From Nostoc piscinale CENA21 (GTDB taxonomy: Bacteria; Cyanobacteriota; Cyanobacteriia; Cyanobacteriales; Nostocaceae), in NCBI RefSeq assembly GCF_001298445.1, contig NZ_CP012036.1, positions 2,607,263-2,671,262 on the forward strand: a DNA stretch of 64,000 nt, in the 5' to 3' direction. Positions 18,082 through 28,055 of this stretch are shown piece after piece. Under the pieces are notes generated by a model, which saw only the letters and a list, made by a program, of their open reading frames with translations, was not told the DNA's origin and did not search any database. The position numbers were made by a program, and so were the translations under genes. Position 1 is the stretch's first letter; each line of letters opens with the position of its first letter.

Positions 18082-20746
18082 ATGCTTCACCCAGTTCTGC
18101 CGCCTGCGCCGCCTCCTGTTATTGAACCGATCCAATCGACAAATTCTCTGTCATCAGTTGACAAGACTCAAACTCATGCTTTTGTAGAACCAGCTAGTGA
18201 TGCCCAAAACACTGCTGAAAAACCAGAAACTGCCAAAATTGCCGATACTAAAAATCTATCACCTCAATTAGTACCGATCGCATCAACTTCAGATAATTTA
18301 GTCACGACAAAAACTCTACCCACTCCCCATACACCAGAAACATTACCCTCAGCACTGTCGCCGTTTTCTCCCTCCAGAAATGCTACAAGTTTAGGGCAAC
18401 CACTCAGCATTGGTTATGGCGTTCAGTCAGGGAATGTGATTGGTGAAAATCCTTTACAAACTGGCGCATCTGTTCAGCAATTCCCTGCACCCGCAAAATT
18501 TGTCACTGAACCAGTCACCCAGCCAGCATCGGCAGAAAAAATCCCCGCACCCGCAAAAGTCGTCACAGAAAAAATTACTCAGCCGTCATCTGTTCAGCAA
18601 TTCCCCCCAGCCGCAAAAGTCGTTGCTGAACAAGTGACTCCACCAGCATCACAAAGCACAACCACACAGCCACAGCAACCAAAAACTATTAATCTTTCGG
18701 GGAAATTTAGCGACCATATACCTAACACTCAGCCAGTTCAAAATATTATTGAGTTTAAATCTCGCAGCCTCACCAGCCAATCAAATACCCCAACAAATAT
18801 AGAATTTAAATCTCCCAGCCAAACAACTCCACAAACTACAACTTCTCCCACTCCCCAACAACCATCACAGACAACCACACCAGTAGTTAGAGAAAGAATT
18901 GTGGAAGTGATCTCAGACCGCCAGGAATATGATGAGCAACGACGAATTGTGACGGCGGAAGGTAATGTGGTGGTTCGATTTGATGGGGCTGTAGTGGATG
19001 CTGATCGCCTACAAGTGAATTTAGCCAATTTAATTGCGGTTGGGGAAGGGGATGTTGCCTTAACCAGAGGTGATCAAGTATTACGTGGTCAACGTTTTAC
19101 TTATAACTTTTTGCAAGACAGTGGGGAATTGGAAAATGGCAGAGGCGAAATTTATATCCCCACATCCTCTACAGATTTGGGCTTTTTACCTGCTGAGAAT
19201 ACCCCTGGTGGTTTACAACTCAGACCACCAAGCGATCGCATTCGTGCCAATCAACCCCTCACCAATGTTCAAAGTCCGGGCGAAGTGAATGTGGTTGTCG
19301 GTGGTCGTGGTGCAAGTAATTTACCATTATCAAAACAAGGTGGACAAGTTAAGCGACTGCGATTTGAAGCCAGACATATCGATTTTTATCCACGGGGTTG
19401 GCAAGCCAGGGATGTGCGAATTACCAATGACCCATTTTCACCTCCCGAACTAGAGTTACGGGCGAGTAAAGTTACCCTAACACGCCAAGCCCCATTAATT
19501 GACCGTATTAAAACCGAACGTCAGCGTTTGGTATTTGATCAAAGTCTGAGTTTACCCATCCCCGTAGATAGCCAAACTATTGACCGCCGAGAACAAGAAG
19601 TCACTCCGGCAATTGTTTCGCCTGGTTATGATGGTGACGACCGTGGTGGTATATATTTGGAACGGGGTTTTACACCCATCAATACCGAAACAACAAGTTG
19701 GACAATTACACCACAGTTTTTTTTACAAAAAGCCATTCAGTCAGGAATAGAGAATCCGGCATCTGTGTTTGGTGTGAGAAGTAAACTAAATTCGGTTTTA
19801 GGCCCAAAAACAACACTGCGCGGTTCAGGAGAATTAACGAGTTTTGACTTGAGCCAACTAGACTCAAATCTGCGAGCGAGTTTGCGACTGCGGCAAGAAT
19901 TAGGCGATCGCAATCCCCATCTTTTAAATGTGGAATATAGTTACCGAGATCGCTTGTATAACGGTTCTCTTGGCTTTCAAACTGTCCAAAGTAATTTAGG
20001 GGCAATTGTCACCTCACCGATTATTCCTTTGGGGAAAAGTGGTATTAACCTCGACTATCAAGCAAGCGCACAATATATTACTGCTAATAGCGATCGTCAA
20101 GACTTATTTAGCACCAACATTGGTCAAACAATTGATCGTGTTTCTTTAGGTCGTTTACAAGCCAGTGCCGCTCTTAGTACTGGTGTGTTTCTCTGGCAAG
20201 GAAAACCATTAGCCACCACAGCTACCGCCGGATTGCGTTATACACCTAGACCTATAGTTCCTTATATACAAGCAGTAGCTAGTATTAGAGGTACTAGTAC
20301 TTATTACACCAATGGTGATGACCAAACCAATCTCATTGGTTCAGTTGGCTTACAAGGACAGATTGGGCATTTTTCCCGTCCTTTTTTTGATTACACAGGC
20401 TTTAATATCATTTACTCTAGAGGCTTAACTAGCGGATTATCGCCTTTTTTTGTTTGACCGATTTGTTGATAACCAAGTCCTGAGCGCGGGAATTGTTCAA
20501 CAAATTTATGGGCCATTTCGGATTGGTTTTCAGACCTCAATTAACTTGGATACAGGCAGAGAAACCAGTACAGACTATGTTTTGGAATATAGCCGCCGCA
20601 CCTATGGCATTACCCTACGCTACAATCCTGTCTTAGAATTAGGCGGTTTCAGCATTCGCATTAGTGACTTTAATTGGACTGGTGGTACAGATCCATTTTC
20701 GACTAACCAAGTGACACCTGTGGTTGGAGGTGTGCGCCAAGAATAA
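18082..20746 (+). CDS. DUF3769 protein, LptD/OstA-like outer-membrane protein (one frameshift)
   Basis: About 887 residues when rejoined. Residues 1-270 are a Pro/Thr/Gln-rich linker with three 20-residue repeats (DNA 18469-18648). An OstA/LptA-like beta domain follows (about 270-360: ISDRQEYDEQRRIVTAEGNVVVRFDGA), then a long beta-barrel region with LRGSGELTSFDLSQLDSNLRASLRLRQ-type strands. Cyanobacterial DUF3769 proteins are the probable LptD counterparts that insert lipopolysaccharide into the outer membrane; that role is inferred. The frame breaks in the T7 run at 20445-20451; with six T it reads SPFLFDRFVDNQVL and continues to 20746. No signal peptide is obvious at the chosen ATG, so the true start may lie elsewhere. 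Confidence 0.8.
18469..18648 (+). repeat. Three tandem 60-bp units inside the DUF3769 gene
   Basis: Units at 18469-18528, 18529-18588 and 18589-18648 encode diverged copies of a 20-residue Pro/Ala/Val-rich block (core PAPAKVVTE). They lie in the disordered linker, so copy number is likely free to vary. Confidence 0.75.
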
Positions 20747-20975
20747 TCTTGGGAGTGGGAAGTAGAAAAAGAATACTTTTGGACTTACTACAACTTAGTA
20801 TCAGCAAGTTTTTGCGTCTCATTAGACACCAGCTGTATCTATGTTATTATCGGGTTTTAACTTTCGGGATTGAGTAATTAGCCATCATCAACCAGAAAAA
20901 AGCACTGGAAAATTTATATTTCTGACTCAGTAACCAGCACTTTTTATACAAAGGCTAACAGGCTAGGGCGCTGCT

Positions 20976-22643
20976 ATGGCAAAAGTAAAATCAAAAGTCC
21001 AGAAATCAAAAAACTCAAAAAAGCAGCCTAAAAAGGACGCACCGACTCTTAGCCTCCAAGAAAGGTTAGCCCAAAAGCGTCAAGCAAATAAAGCCCGCAA
21101 AGAATTCATGGATTTACTCACTAAATCCTTATCTGTTGCGTTATTTTTAGGCTTTTTGCTGTTTTTAGGTGCCGGCATTAAGGCCGCGTTACCTGCTGTC
21201 TTGGGGGTAATGGTTATGTCTTTTTCTTATAAATACCCCCGTCAGGCTTTAATTGCCTTTATCATATACGTTCCCTTTGGCGGCACAATTACTTATTACA
21301 TTGGTAATAGCCCGATTCTACAATTGGCTAAAGATTCATTCTATATCCCAGTCGCGATCGCACTTTGGCAGATTTGCCGCCAACAAAAGCTGCCATTCGT
21401 TATCCCCAAAGCAATTAAAATTCCTTTGTATTTTGTCTTAGCTTCCAGCTTACTAACTTTGGTATTTATTAATGGTGGACAGCAGCTTAACCCCCCACCC
21501 GCAGGTTTATTCAAAACACCTGCTAAAGAAATACCTATCGGCTTAGGAATTTTAGGTTTAAAAGTATTTTTAGGTTATGTACCTTTAATCACTTGTGCGT
21601 ATTATCTCATTCGTGATAAAAAAGATTTTTTGAGGATAACACGCTTACAAATTATTCTCATCATCATTTGCTGTGCGCTAGGATTTCTGCAATACATACT
21701 ATTAGTAGTTGGCATTTGTGAAGGTACAAGAAATTTAGAAGGTGCGGCTTTATTTAAAGCTACACTTGATGCCCGATGTTATTTTGGTGGAGCTTTAGTT
21801 TATAGTCCCAGCCAAGGAATTATTCGCCTACCTGGAACATTTGTTGCTCCTTGGCAATGGGCATGGTTTTTAATTTCTAGTACCTTTTTTGCCTTTGCTA
21901 CAGGCTTTTCTGACCCGTCAATTTTTTGGCGGTTAACAAGTTTAGGTTCTTTAGCTTTAATCTTCGTCAATGCAGTAATTTCGGGACAAAGAATTGCTTT
22001 AGCTTTAGTACCGACTTGCTTTGTGATGCTGCTATTACTTACTGGACAAATTGCTAACTTTAAAAGGTTTATTCCTATTGGGGTAGGACTAGCAGTAATT
22101 TTGGGAATTGCAGTTGTGACTAACCCGGTAGTTGTGCAAGAACGGCTTGATAGTTTTTTGGTACGCTGGAATGCTTCACCGCCACAAGACTTTATTATCG
22201 CCCAATTTACGGAAAACTGGAAAAATGTAGACACTCCCATAGGAAGCGGTTTAGGTCGAGCGACTAACTCGGCGCGTGCCTTGGGTGAGACTAAGTTAGT
22301 AGAGACATACTATCCCAAAGTTTTATATGAGGTTGGGATTTTTGGTGTATTAGGTTTTTTCGCTTTAGTTAATGTCCTGACATTTACAGGGTTTAAAACT
22401 TATCGTTCCCTAAAAAACCGTAATTTCCGCAGTTACGGAGCATCGATGTGGGTGTTTATATTGTTTATTAGTTATAACACTTACTACTATCCTTTAGATG
22501 TTGATCCCGTAGCTGTGTATTACTGGTTTGTTGCGGGAATACTATTTAAGTTACCAATACTGGATAAACAAGAAAAAGAAGATGCTGACCCTGAAAACAC
22601 CAACAAGAAAAAAACGTCTAAAAATCAAGTTTTAATTGAGTGA
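20976..22643 (+). CDS. hpsL: HpsL-like polytopic membrane protein of hormogonium polysaccharide synthesis
   Basis: 555 residues. Very basic cytoplasmic N-terminus (about 1-45, Lys/Gln-rich), then about 10-11 membrane helices and a charged C-terminal tail. A large loop with a conserved RLPGTFVAPWQWAWF segment and the GSGLGRATNSAR motif resemble O-antigen ligase/Wzy-type polymerases. I recognise the overall sequence as HpsL type; in Nostoc the hps genes make the polysaccharide secreted by gliding hormogonia. Role in polymerising or exporting the glycan is inferred. It is followed on the same strand by two glycosyltransferase genes (gaps 78 and 195 bases), which supports the assignment. Confidence 0.7.
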   Translation: MAKVKSKVQKSKNSKKQPKKDAPTLSLQERLAQKRQANKARKEFMDLLTKSLSVALFLGFLLFLGAGIKAALPAVLGVMVMSFSYKYPRQALIAFIIYVPFGGTITYYIGNSPILQLAKDSFYIPVAIALWQICRQQKLPFVIPKAIKIPLYFVLASSLLTLVFINGGQQLNPPPAGLFKTPAKEIPIGLGILGLKVFLGYVPLITCAYYLIRDKKDFLRITRLQIILIIICCALGFLQYILLVVGICEGTRNLEGAALFKATLDARCYFGGALVYSPSQGIIRLPGTFVAPWQWAWFLISSTFFAFATGFSDPSIFWRLTSLGSLALIFVNAVISGQRIALALVPTCFVMLLLLTGQIANFKRFIPIGVGLAVILGIAVVTNPVVVQERLDSFLVRWNASPPQDFIIAQFTENWKNVDTPIGSGLGRATNSARALGETKLVETYYPKVLYEVGIFGVLGFFALVNVLTFTGFKTYRSLKNRNFRSYGASMWVFILFISYNTYYYPLDVDPVAVYYWFVAGILFKLPILDKQEKEDADPENTNKKKTSKNQVLIE

Positions 22644-22721
22644 ATTTCTCTGAGATTTTACAAACATAACCACGGGTAATTCTACTATCAAAGTAACCAA
22701 TTTATTTGAGAATGCAATTAC

Positions 22722-23744
22722 ATGAATGATTTGCCTTTAATTTCCGTAATCATCCCGACCTACGGACGAGAGGAACCACTAAAAGATAGTATTGTGGATG
22801 TTCTCAATCAAGACTATCCCCATTTTGAGGTTTTGGTGGTGGATCAATCGCCAAAACACCAGCCAGAAGTACAAGCTTATCTGGAAGAAGTAGCTGCTTC
22901 AGGTAAAATTCAATGGTTTCGGTTGAATTGGGCTAGTTTACCTGGGGCGCGAAATTATGGTGTGCGGCGGTCATCTGGAGACATAATTTTATTTATTGAT
23001 GATGATGTAAAATTAACGCCTGGCTTTTTAATGGCTCATGCAAAAAATTATTTACAAAATCCAGAAATTGGGGCTGTGGCTGGGCGAGTTTTTGACAGAA
23101 TGAAATTAAGCGAATCTGGAGGTAAATTACAGATTGAATACCTTCCTCCCCAAGCCATGAATCCTGGTCTTGCTTGGCATTATCTGGATTTAGTACATAC
23201 GATTAGACCCCAACAGGTGCTAACAGCTAGGGGTTGTAATATGTCATTTCGTCGCGAGATTTTTAGTAAGTATAGTCTGAGATTTGATGAGAGATTTCGC
23301 GGGAGTGCTGTACGGGAGGAATCAGATTTTTGTTTGCGTATCAGACAGACAGGATATAAGATTTGGTATGACCCAGAAGCACATTTAATTCACTTAGGTG
23401 AAGAAACAGGTGGGTGTCATGATATTAGTACGCGATCGCTCAAATATCAATTCACTTTCTATCATAATAATTTCTTGATGGCATTGAAAAACCTGACTTT
23501 TAGTGAATTTCTACAACTATCTGCTAGTCTATTTGATTGTCAGGTTATGGGACATCCGCCTTGTAACAAAAATGGTTCTTTTGCGGCGATTTTGTCCCGT
23601 GGTATGTTCTATGTTTTAGGTTTTATGAATGCGTTATCTAGTGTAATTCAATCCCTCTGGAATGATGGGCAGACTTATACTAAGTTGGATCAACAATCCC
23701 AAATGTTAGTTGTTGATAAACAACCGTCGATGTCTGCTAATTGA
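22722..23744 (+). CDS. hpsN: Family 2 glycosyltransferase, HpsN-like
   Basis: 340 residues. GT-A fold: LISVIIPTYGREEPLKDSI at the N-terminus, EVLVVDQSP, LPGARNYGVRRSSGD, then the metal-binding ILFIDDDVKL (D-D-D) and acceptor-side motifs RGCNMSFRREIF and REESDFCLR. No membrane helix except a weak hydrophobic stretch near residue 285. Expected to add a sugar from a nucleotide donor to the lipid-linked or growing glycan on the cytoplasmic side. Lies between the HpsL-like gene and a family 4 glycosyltransferase, as in hormogonium polysaccharide clusters. The symbol rests on neighbourhood and overall look; donor and acceptor are not known. Confidence 0.75.
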   Translation: MNDLPLISVIIPTYGREEPLKDSIVDVLNQDYPHFEVLVVDQSPKHQPEVQAYLEEVAASGKIQWFRLNWASLPGARNYGVRRSSGDIILFIDDDVKLTPGFLMAHAKNYLQNPEIGAVAGRVFDRMKLSESGGKLQIEYLPPQAMNPGLAWHYLDLVHTIRPQQVLTARGCNMSFRREIFSKYSLRFDERFRGSAVREESDFCLRIRQTGYKIWYDPEAHLIHLGEETGGCHDISTRSLKYQFTFYHNNFLMALKNLTFSEFLQLSASLFDCQVMGHPPCNKNGSFAAILSRGMFYVLGFMNALSSVIQSLWNDGQTYTKLDQQSQMLVVDKQPSMSAN

Positions 23745-23765
23745 AAATTGCTGTTGCAGTCTTTA

Positions 23766-23796
23766 GATCCCCGACTTCTTAAAGAAGTCGGGGATC
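23766..23796. repeat. Palindromic repeat, CCCCGACTTCTT family (perfect copy)
   Basis: GATCCCCGACTTCT (23766-23779), loop TAA, AGAAGTCGGGGATC (23783-23796): perfect 14-bp stem 22 bases after the GT2 stop. Likely works as a terminator and belongs to the dispersed family at 7951 and 7281. Confidence 0.8.
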
Positions 23797-23939
23797 TGAT
23801 GCAAAATTGATATGAAGAAGCAGATAATTAGCCTGCGAAGGTGATTACTAAGCTTGTTGAAGTGTAGGCTTTGTTTGTATAGCCCTAGACTTCCAGTCTG
23901 AAGGGTTTATATGCAGCCTCTTAATAAGATTAAATTAAA

Positions 23940-25117
23940 ATGCGTATACTACAAATTGTTCCATCGATTTCTTTAATTTATGGTGGCCCAAGCCAAATGG
24001 TATTAGGGTTAGCGCCGGCTTTAGCAAAAGAAGGTGTAAAAGTTACTGTTCTGACAACTGATAGTAATGGTGATACTGGTCAACAACCTTTAGATGTACC
24101 TTTAAATCGCCCAATTCAACAAGACGGTTATGAAATAATTTACTTTCGCTGTGCGCCATTTCGTCGCTATAAATTTTCGCTGGATTTACTCAATTGGCTA
24201 AAAAGTCATGCTAACGAATTTGATTTAGCACATATTCATGCTTTGTTTTCTCCTATTAGTAGTGCAGCCGCGACGGTATGTCGTGAAAAAAAAATTACCT
24301 TATATTTTGCGTCCTTTAGGTACTCTTGATCCGGCTGATTTACAGAAGAAACAACAATTAAAAAAAGCTGTATGTAGAGTTGATTGAACGCCAAAATTTA
24401 GCAGGTGCAGCAGCGATTCATTTCACTAGTCAACAAGAAGCAAAAATATCGGAAAGATTTGGAGTTAATACAAAAGATTTAGTAATTCCTTTGGGTGTGA
24501 AACCGACGCAAAGAATTTCATCAAGTGCAGTACGCAGCCAGTTAGGTATACCGGAGGATGTGCCTTTGGTGCTATTTATGTCGCGTATTGACCCCAAAAA
24601 AGGCTTGAATTTGTTGATTCCAGCTTTAGAAAAACTCTTGGCAAATGATAGCAAGTTTCATTTTGTTTTAGCTGGGACAAATCCTCAAGACCCAGACTAT
24701 GAAAACAAAATCAAATTTCAAATCGAAAATTCACCATTGCGATCGCATACTACCATTACAGGCTTTGTGAGTGGTGAATTGAAAGCTGGTTTATTGCAAG
24801 CTGCTGATTTATTTGTTTTACCTTCTTATTACGAAAACTTTGGTATTGCGGTGGCTGAGGCTATGGTAGCAGGGATACCTGTAGTTATTTCCGACCAGGT
24901 GCATATTTGGCAGCAAGTAGGCGATAGTCAGTCGGGATGGGTGGGTAAAAATGATGTATCTTCGTTGTTTGAGTTATTGCAACAAGCTATGCAAAATCCC
25001 CAAGAACGCCAACGTCGGGGACAAAATGCTCAAAAATATGCCTTAGAAAATTTTAGCTGGGATGCGATCGCACGCCAAATGATTCAAGCTTATCAGCAAT
25101 TGACTGTGAAAATTTAG
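23940..25117 (+). CDS. hpsO: Family 4 glycosyltransferase, HpsO-like (two frameshifts)
   Basis: About 391 residues when rejoined. N-terminal acceptor domain begins MRILQIVPSISLIYGGPSQMV with the usual GGP loop; the C-terminal domain has SRIDPKKGLNLLIPAL, TITGFVSGE, FVLPSYYENFGIAVAEAM (the E-x7-E donor-binding region) and AGIPVVISD. Two breaks: the A9 run at 24286-24294 and the A7 run at 24360-24366. With one A removed from each, the frame reads through PYILRPLGTLDPADLQ and LYVELIERQNLAGAAAIHFTS. Third gene of the presumed hps group. The last bases overlap the stop of a convergent pseudogene. Confidence 0.8.
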
Positions 25118-25464
25118 TCATGAAATGTTTGGCGTTCTGTTTTCATCACTTTTCCGGCTTCATCAAAGTGTATTTTAAATTCAAACCACGCAAAATCCCC
25201 AAAGGGTGCTGCACCATCTTCACCATAACGCCAAGAATCACCATCATCTGATGAAGACATCTGTGTGGGTAAAATTTTCGATACTTCAGCTTAGGTCATT
25301 CCTGGTTTGATACTGTCGAACTTTTGCAGTGTAAAACCTGGAGGTAATTTAGTATCAATTAAAGGATTGAAGATAAACACACTTTCTGTGAAACATTGTA
25401 AGTATACCCCTATAGGTAAAACAAATATCACAAAAAATACTATTAATCCTTTAGTGAATTCCAT
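25114..25464 (-). pseudogene. BamE/SmpA-like small envelope protein, interrupted by an in-frame TAA
   Basis: Reading from ATG 25464: hydrophobic N-terminal segment (GLIVFFVIFVLPIGVYL), then FTLQKFDSIKPGMT, a TAA at 25293-25291 (codon 58), and further open frame with AEVSKILP, DDGDSWRYGEDGA, FEFKIHFDEAGKV to a stop at 25114. The I-x-P-G-M-T-x-x-E-V motif, the W-x-Y strand and the F-D-x-x-G-K-V end are typical of the BamE/SmpA fold. A single C-to-T change (CAA to TAA) explains the stop. No frameshift is present, so this is unlike the homopolymer breaks elsewhere. Confidence 0.7.
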
Positions 25465-25591
25465 TTTTTAACTCACATCCCGCAATTAAAAAAAGTTAGG
25501 GGTTTAAGTCCCCGACTTCTATCAAGCCGCCAGTGTTGTGGCTCTTTCTAAATTCCCGTTACAATACGGAAAAAGCGAATTGCGAATTGCT

Positions 25592-26713
25592 TTAATTCGC
25601 CCTTTCCCATTGGCGTTGAATTTCTGTAATTGTTTTGCTATCAGGTGGTGGAAGAATTTTCACACTCGGTTTAATTTCTACGCCAGGAATATTTTGATTC
25701 CACGGACTATTCGGTACAGTTTTTAAATCAACCTTATTATTCACCGGACGAAAACCATAGCGAACAAATACTGCTTGTTGTTCTGGTTGGGTGAGAAAGT
25801 CTAAAAACTGCTTGGCGGCTTTTGCTGTACCTGCGCCTACATCTCGTCTGACAATTGCGGCGGTGGCTGTAGTTTCAATTGATGGGTCTAAATAATAAAC
25901 TTGGTATGGTCTGCCTTTACTGGCGGCTGATTGTTGCCAACGATATAAAGCTACACTTTCATATACAGTAGCGACATCCGCATCATTAGCACCTCTAACA
26001 ATAAATTCTTGTAGGAGAATATCTGTAGAACGAGGCGGTTGATAAACTGATTTTTTAATTAAACTAAATAGTGTCTGCACTGAGGAGTTGTTGAAACTAT
26101 CGGTGTTGATAGTTCCACTCAATTTTGATTGTGTCCACAGGTTCAAAGTTAACTGACCACTATTAGAACGAGTGGGGTCTGTGGTGACAAAATCAAAACT
26201 ACCCCAGTTACTTGAACCGCCAACTTTTCCCCAGTTACCAGCTTGCATTGCTTGTTCCAGTTTTGACCATTGAAAGCGCCCATTAGGAAAGAGGACTTTA
26301 CCCCGTTCTGGCCAAGCGATACCTACTAATAGAGTTTTTGCTAGTGGTTGGGGATTTTCATAAAATGGTTCAGTTTGGGTGGTAGTACGGAGGCGATCGC
26401 TTAATTCTGTTAAAATTTCCCCATTAGCAGGAATTAACACCGCAGGTTTAAAATCATTTTTCTGGTCAACATAATTGTTCACCATATCCTGAGAACCCTG
26501 AAATTTCAGTTCTAACTTGATATTGGGATTTTCTTGCTCAAATTTTACTTCTAGTTGTTGCAGTGGTTCTTGTAGTTCTGTACCGCTAACAATGACCACT
26601 GTTTGCTGTAAACCAGGAATTGGGGCGTAAGTTAAACCTAATGCTGCTGCGATAATGGCGACAGAGGTAAAAACTTGTTTTCTGCGTTTGAATTGAGATT
26701 TTTTAGGTTTCAT
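25592..26713 (-). CDS. Periplasmic solute-binding-type protein (SBP_bac_11-like)
   Basis: 373 residues. A basic N-terminus and one hydrophobic segment (about 14-32) form a signal or anchor. The rest has the two-lobed binding-protein pattern: VVIVSGTELQEPLQQLEVKFEQENPNI, VLIPANGEI, FVTTDPTRSNSGQLTL, DADVATVYESVALYRW, AAIVRRDV and FLDFLTQPEQQAVFVRYGFRPV. The P-T-R-S-N-S-G ligand-type loop also occurs in the VWA fusion protein at the start of the same operon, so the two are related. No permease or ATPase gene accompanies it. Last gene of a four-gene operon, 1 base after the previous stop. Ligand unknown. Confidence 0.8.
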   Translation of the reverse strand: MKPKKSQFKRRKQVFTSVAIIAAALGLTYAPIPGLQQTVVIVSGTELQEPLQQLEVKFEQENPNIKLELKFQGSQDMVNNYVDQKNDFKPAVLIPANGEILTELSDRLRTTTQTEPFYENPQPLAKTLLVGIAWPERGKVLFPNGRFQWSKLEQAMQAGNWGKVGGSSNWGSFDFVTTDPTRSNSGQLTLNLWTQSKLSGTINTDSFNNSSVQTLFSLIKKSVYQPPRSTDILLQEFIVRGANDADVATVYESVALYRWQQSAASKGRPYQVYYLDPSIETTATAAIVRRDVGAGTAKAAKQFLDFLTQPEQQAVFVRYGFRPVNNKVDLKTVPNSPWNQNIPGVEIKPSVKILPPPDSKTITEIQRQWERAN

Positions 26714-26714
26714 A

Positions 26715-27269
26715 TTATTTTGTTTTGTTTAAGAAGTTATTTGCAATAACTAATATAAAGGCACATAAAGTCACAAGAAATAAGAATAATAAAGCCATAC
26801 AAAAGACAACCATAATGTTGAGTCCTATCAAGATTGTCAGCAAATCTAAAGCACTCAAATAAGTATCTTTAACTATGATTTCTAAGGATGCTTGACCATT
26901 ATTACTTAGTAGTGTTTCTAGCCGTTCTTTATCTGCTAATGCCGGTTTTAAATTACTCCCGTAAAAATATAGTTTTTCTTCTTGATTATTGGTTTTGAGG
27001 TAAATATAAGTCCCCGCAGGTAAATCTTCTTTAAAGACATAATCTTCTACCTCTATACCCGTTAATCTAAATGATGTTGGCGTATTTGACCATAAACCGT
27101 ATATATGGCTAACCTGCTGCTGACATTTGACATAATTAGGTTCAAGTCGTTGACATTTTAAGTTAACTGATTTACCAAGTGTCAACACCAGCATAGGGAT
27201 AACTATCAACGACTCGGCAAAGATGACAGCGAAAGTAAACTTTTTGAGATGGCTGATTTTTTTCTGCAT
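26715..27269 (-). CDS. Membrane protein of unknown function with two hydrophobic segments
   Basis: 184 residues. One N-terminal helix (about 11-31), an exposed domain of about 110 residues with two conserved-looking Cys (LKCQRLEPNYVKCQQQ) and a FRLTGIEVEDYVFKE strand, then a long C-terminal hydrophobic hairpin (about 130-178). The CQR..P..V.CQ pattern occurs in several cyanobacterial hypothetical proteins, but I know no function. Third in the operon, 36 bases after the previous gene and one base before the solute-binding gene, which suggests translational coupling. Confidence 0.6.
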   Translation of the reverse strand: MQKKISHLKKFTFAVIFAESLIVIPMLVLTLGKSVNLKCQRLEPNYVKCQQQVSHIYGLWSNTPTSFRLTGIEVEDYVFKEDLPAGTYIYLKTNNQEEKLYFYGSNLKPALADKERLETLLSNNGQASLEIIVKDTYLSALDLLTILIGLNIMVVFCMALLFLFLVTLCAFILVIANNFLNKTK

Positions 27270-27305
27270 ATATAGGAATCCGTTTTGATTCCTGAACTTA
27301 TGATT

Positions 27306-28031
27306 TCACTGTCTTACTACTAAATCCAGATTTTCTGCAAGGCTGTTGAGTTCATCAGCAATTAATTGCAATCCGTTAATTTGCTCAGAATCAGTTAAAT
27401 CAGATGTACGTAATCTTGTTTGCAGTTTTTGTAATACACCTGCAAAATCTTGAATTAAAGTCGCAATATTGATAACTCTGGCGAGGCGACTATCTTCACC
27501 TTCTTGTGCTAACTGTATATTACGTTTTAGACTCTCTGCCAACTGATTGAGATGTCGTTGAGACACCCCAGAACTAGCTGGTAATTTGGTTTTCACTTCT
27601 GTAAGTTGCTGTTGTAAAGCTGCGATAGAAAGGAGTGAATTTGTGTGATGTAGACTAACTCCTAATTTATCAAGTTTAGTTGGAAGTTCGGCAGCGCGAT
27701 CGCAACTGATTAAAACCGTTGTCAACAGTTCCACATGAAAAGTATCAGTTAATAATTTCTGCACCTCCACACGCATAGTATTAGATTGATTAGCTAATGC
27801 CAAAGCTGACGATTTAACTGTTAATATTTCCCGTTCTAAAGCTGGGTTATCTAACTCTAATACCTCAGCTTCACGAGACTTGAAAAAACTCGCACCAGCT
27901 ACCGCTACACCAGTCGCCACAGGTAACATTACCAAACTAGACAAATTCCCCAACCGCACCCCAACAAACAGAGTTAAACCACCAACCAAAATAGCCAACG
28001 GATAATACAACGGATTGACTAACTTCACCAT
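27306..28031 (-). CDS. Membrane-anchored coiled-coil protein of unknown function
   Basis: 241 residues. Two short membrane segments at the N-terminus (about 9-26 and 30-48), then almost entirely helical and rich in Leu, Gln, Glu and Lys: long amphipathic stretches with heptad spacing suited to a coiled coil or helical bundle. GGAG seven bases before the ATG. Second gene of the operon led by the VWA/solute-binding fusion (24-base gap). No assignable family; a scaffold for the lipoprotein partners is one possibility. Confidence 0.6.
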   Translation of the reverse strand: MVKLVNPLYYPLAILVGGLTLFVGVRLGNLSSLVMLPVATGVAVAGASFFKSREAEVLELDNPALEREILTVKSSALALANQSNTMRVEVQKLLTDTFHVELLTTVLISCDRAAELPTKLDKLGVSLHHTNSLLSIAALQQQLTEVKTKLPASSGVSQRHLNQLAESLKRNIQLAQEGEDSRLARVINIATLIQDFAGVLQKLQTRLRTSDLTDSEQINGLQLIADELNSLAENLDLVVRQ

Positions 28032-28055
28032 AAAAAACTCCGCGTACCTTTGCGT

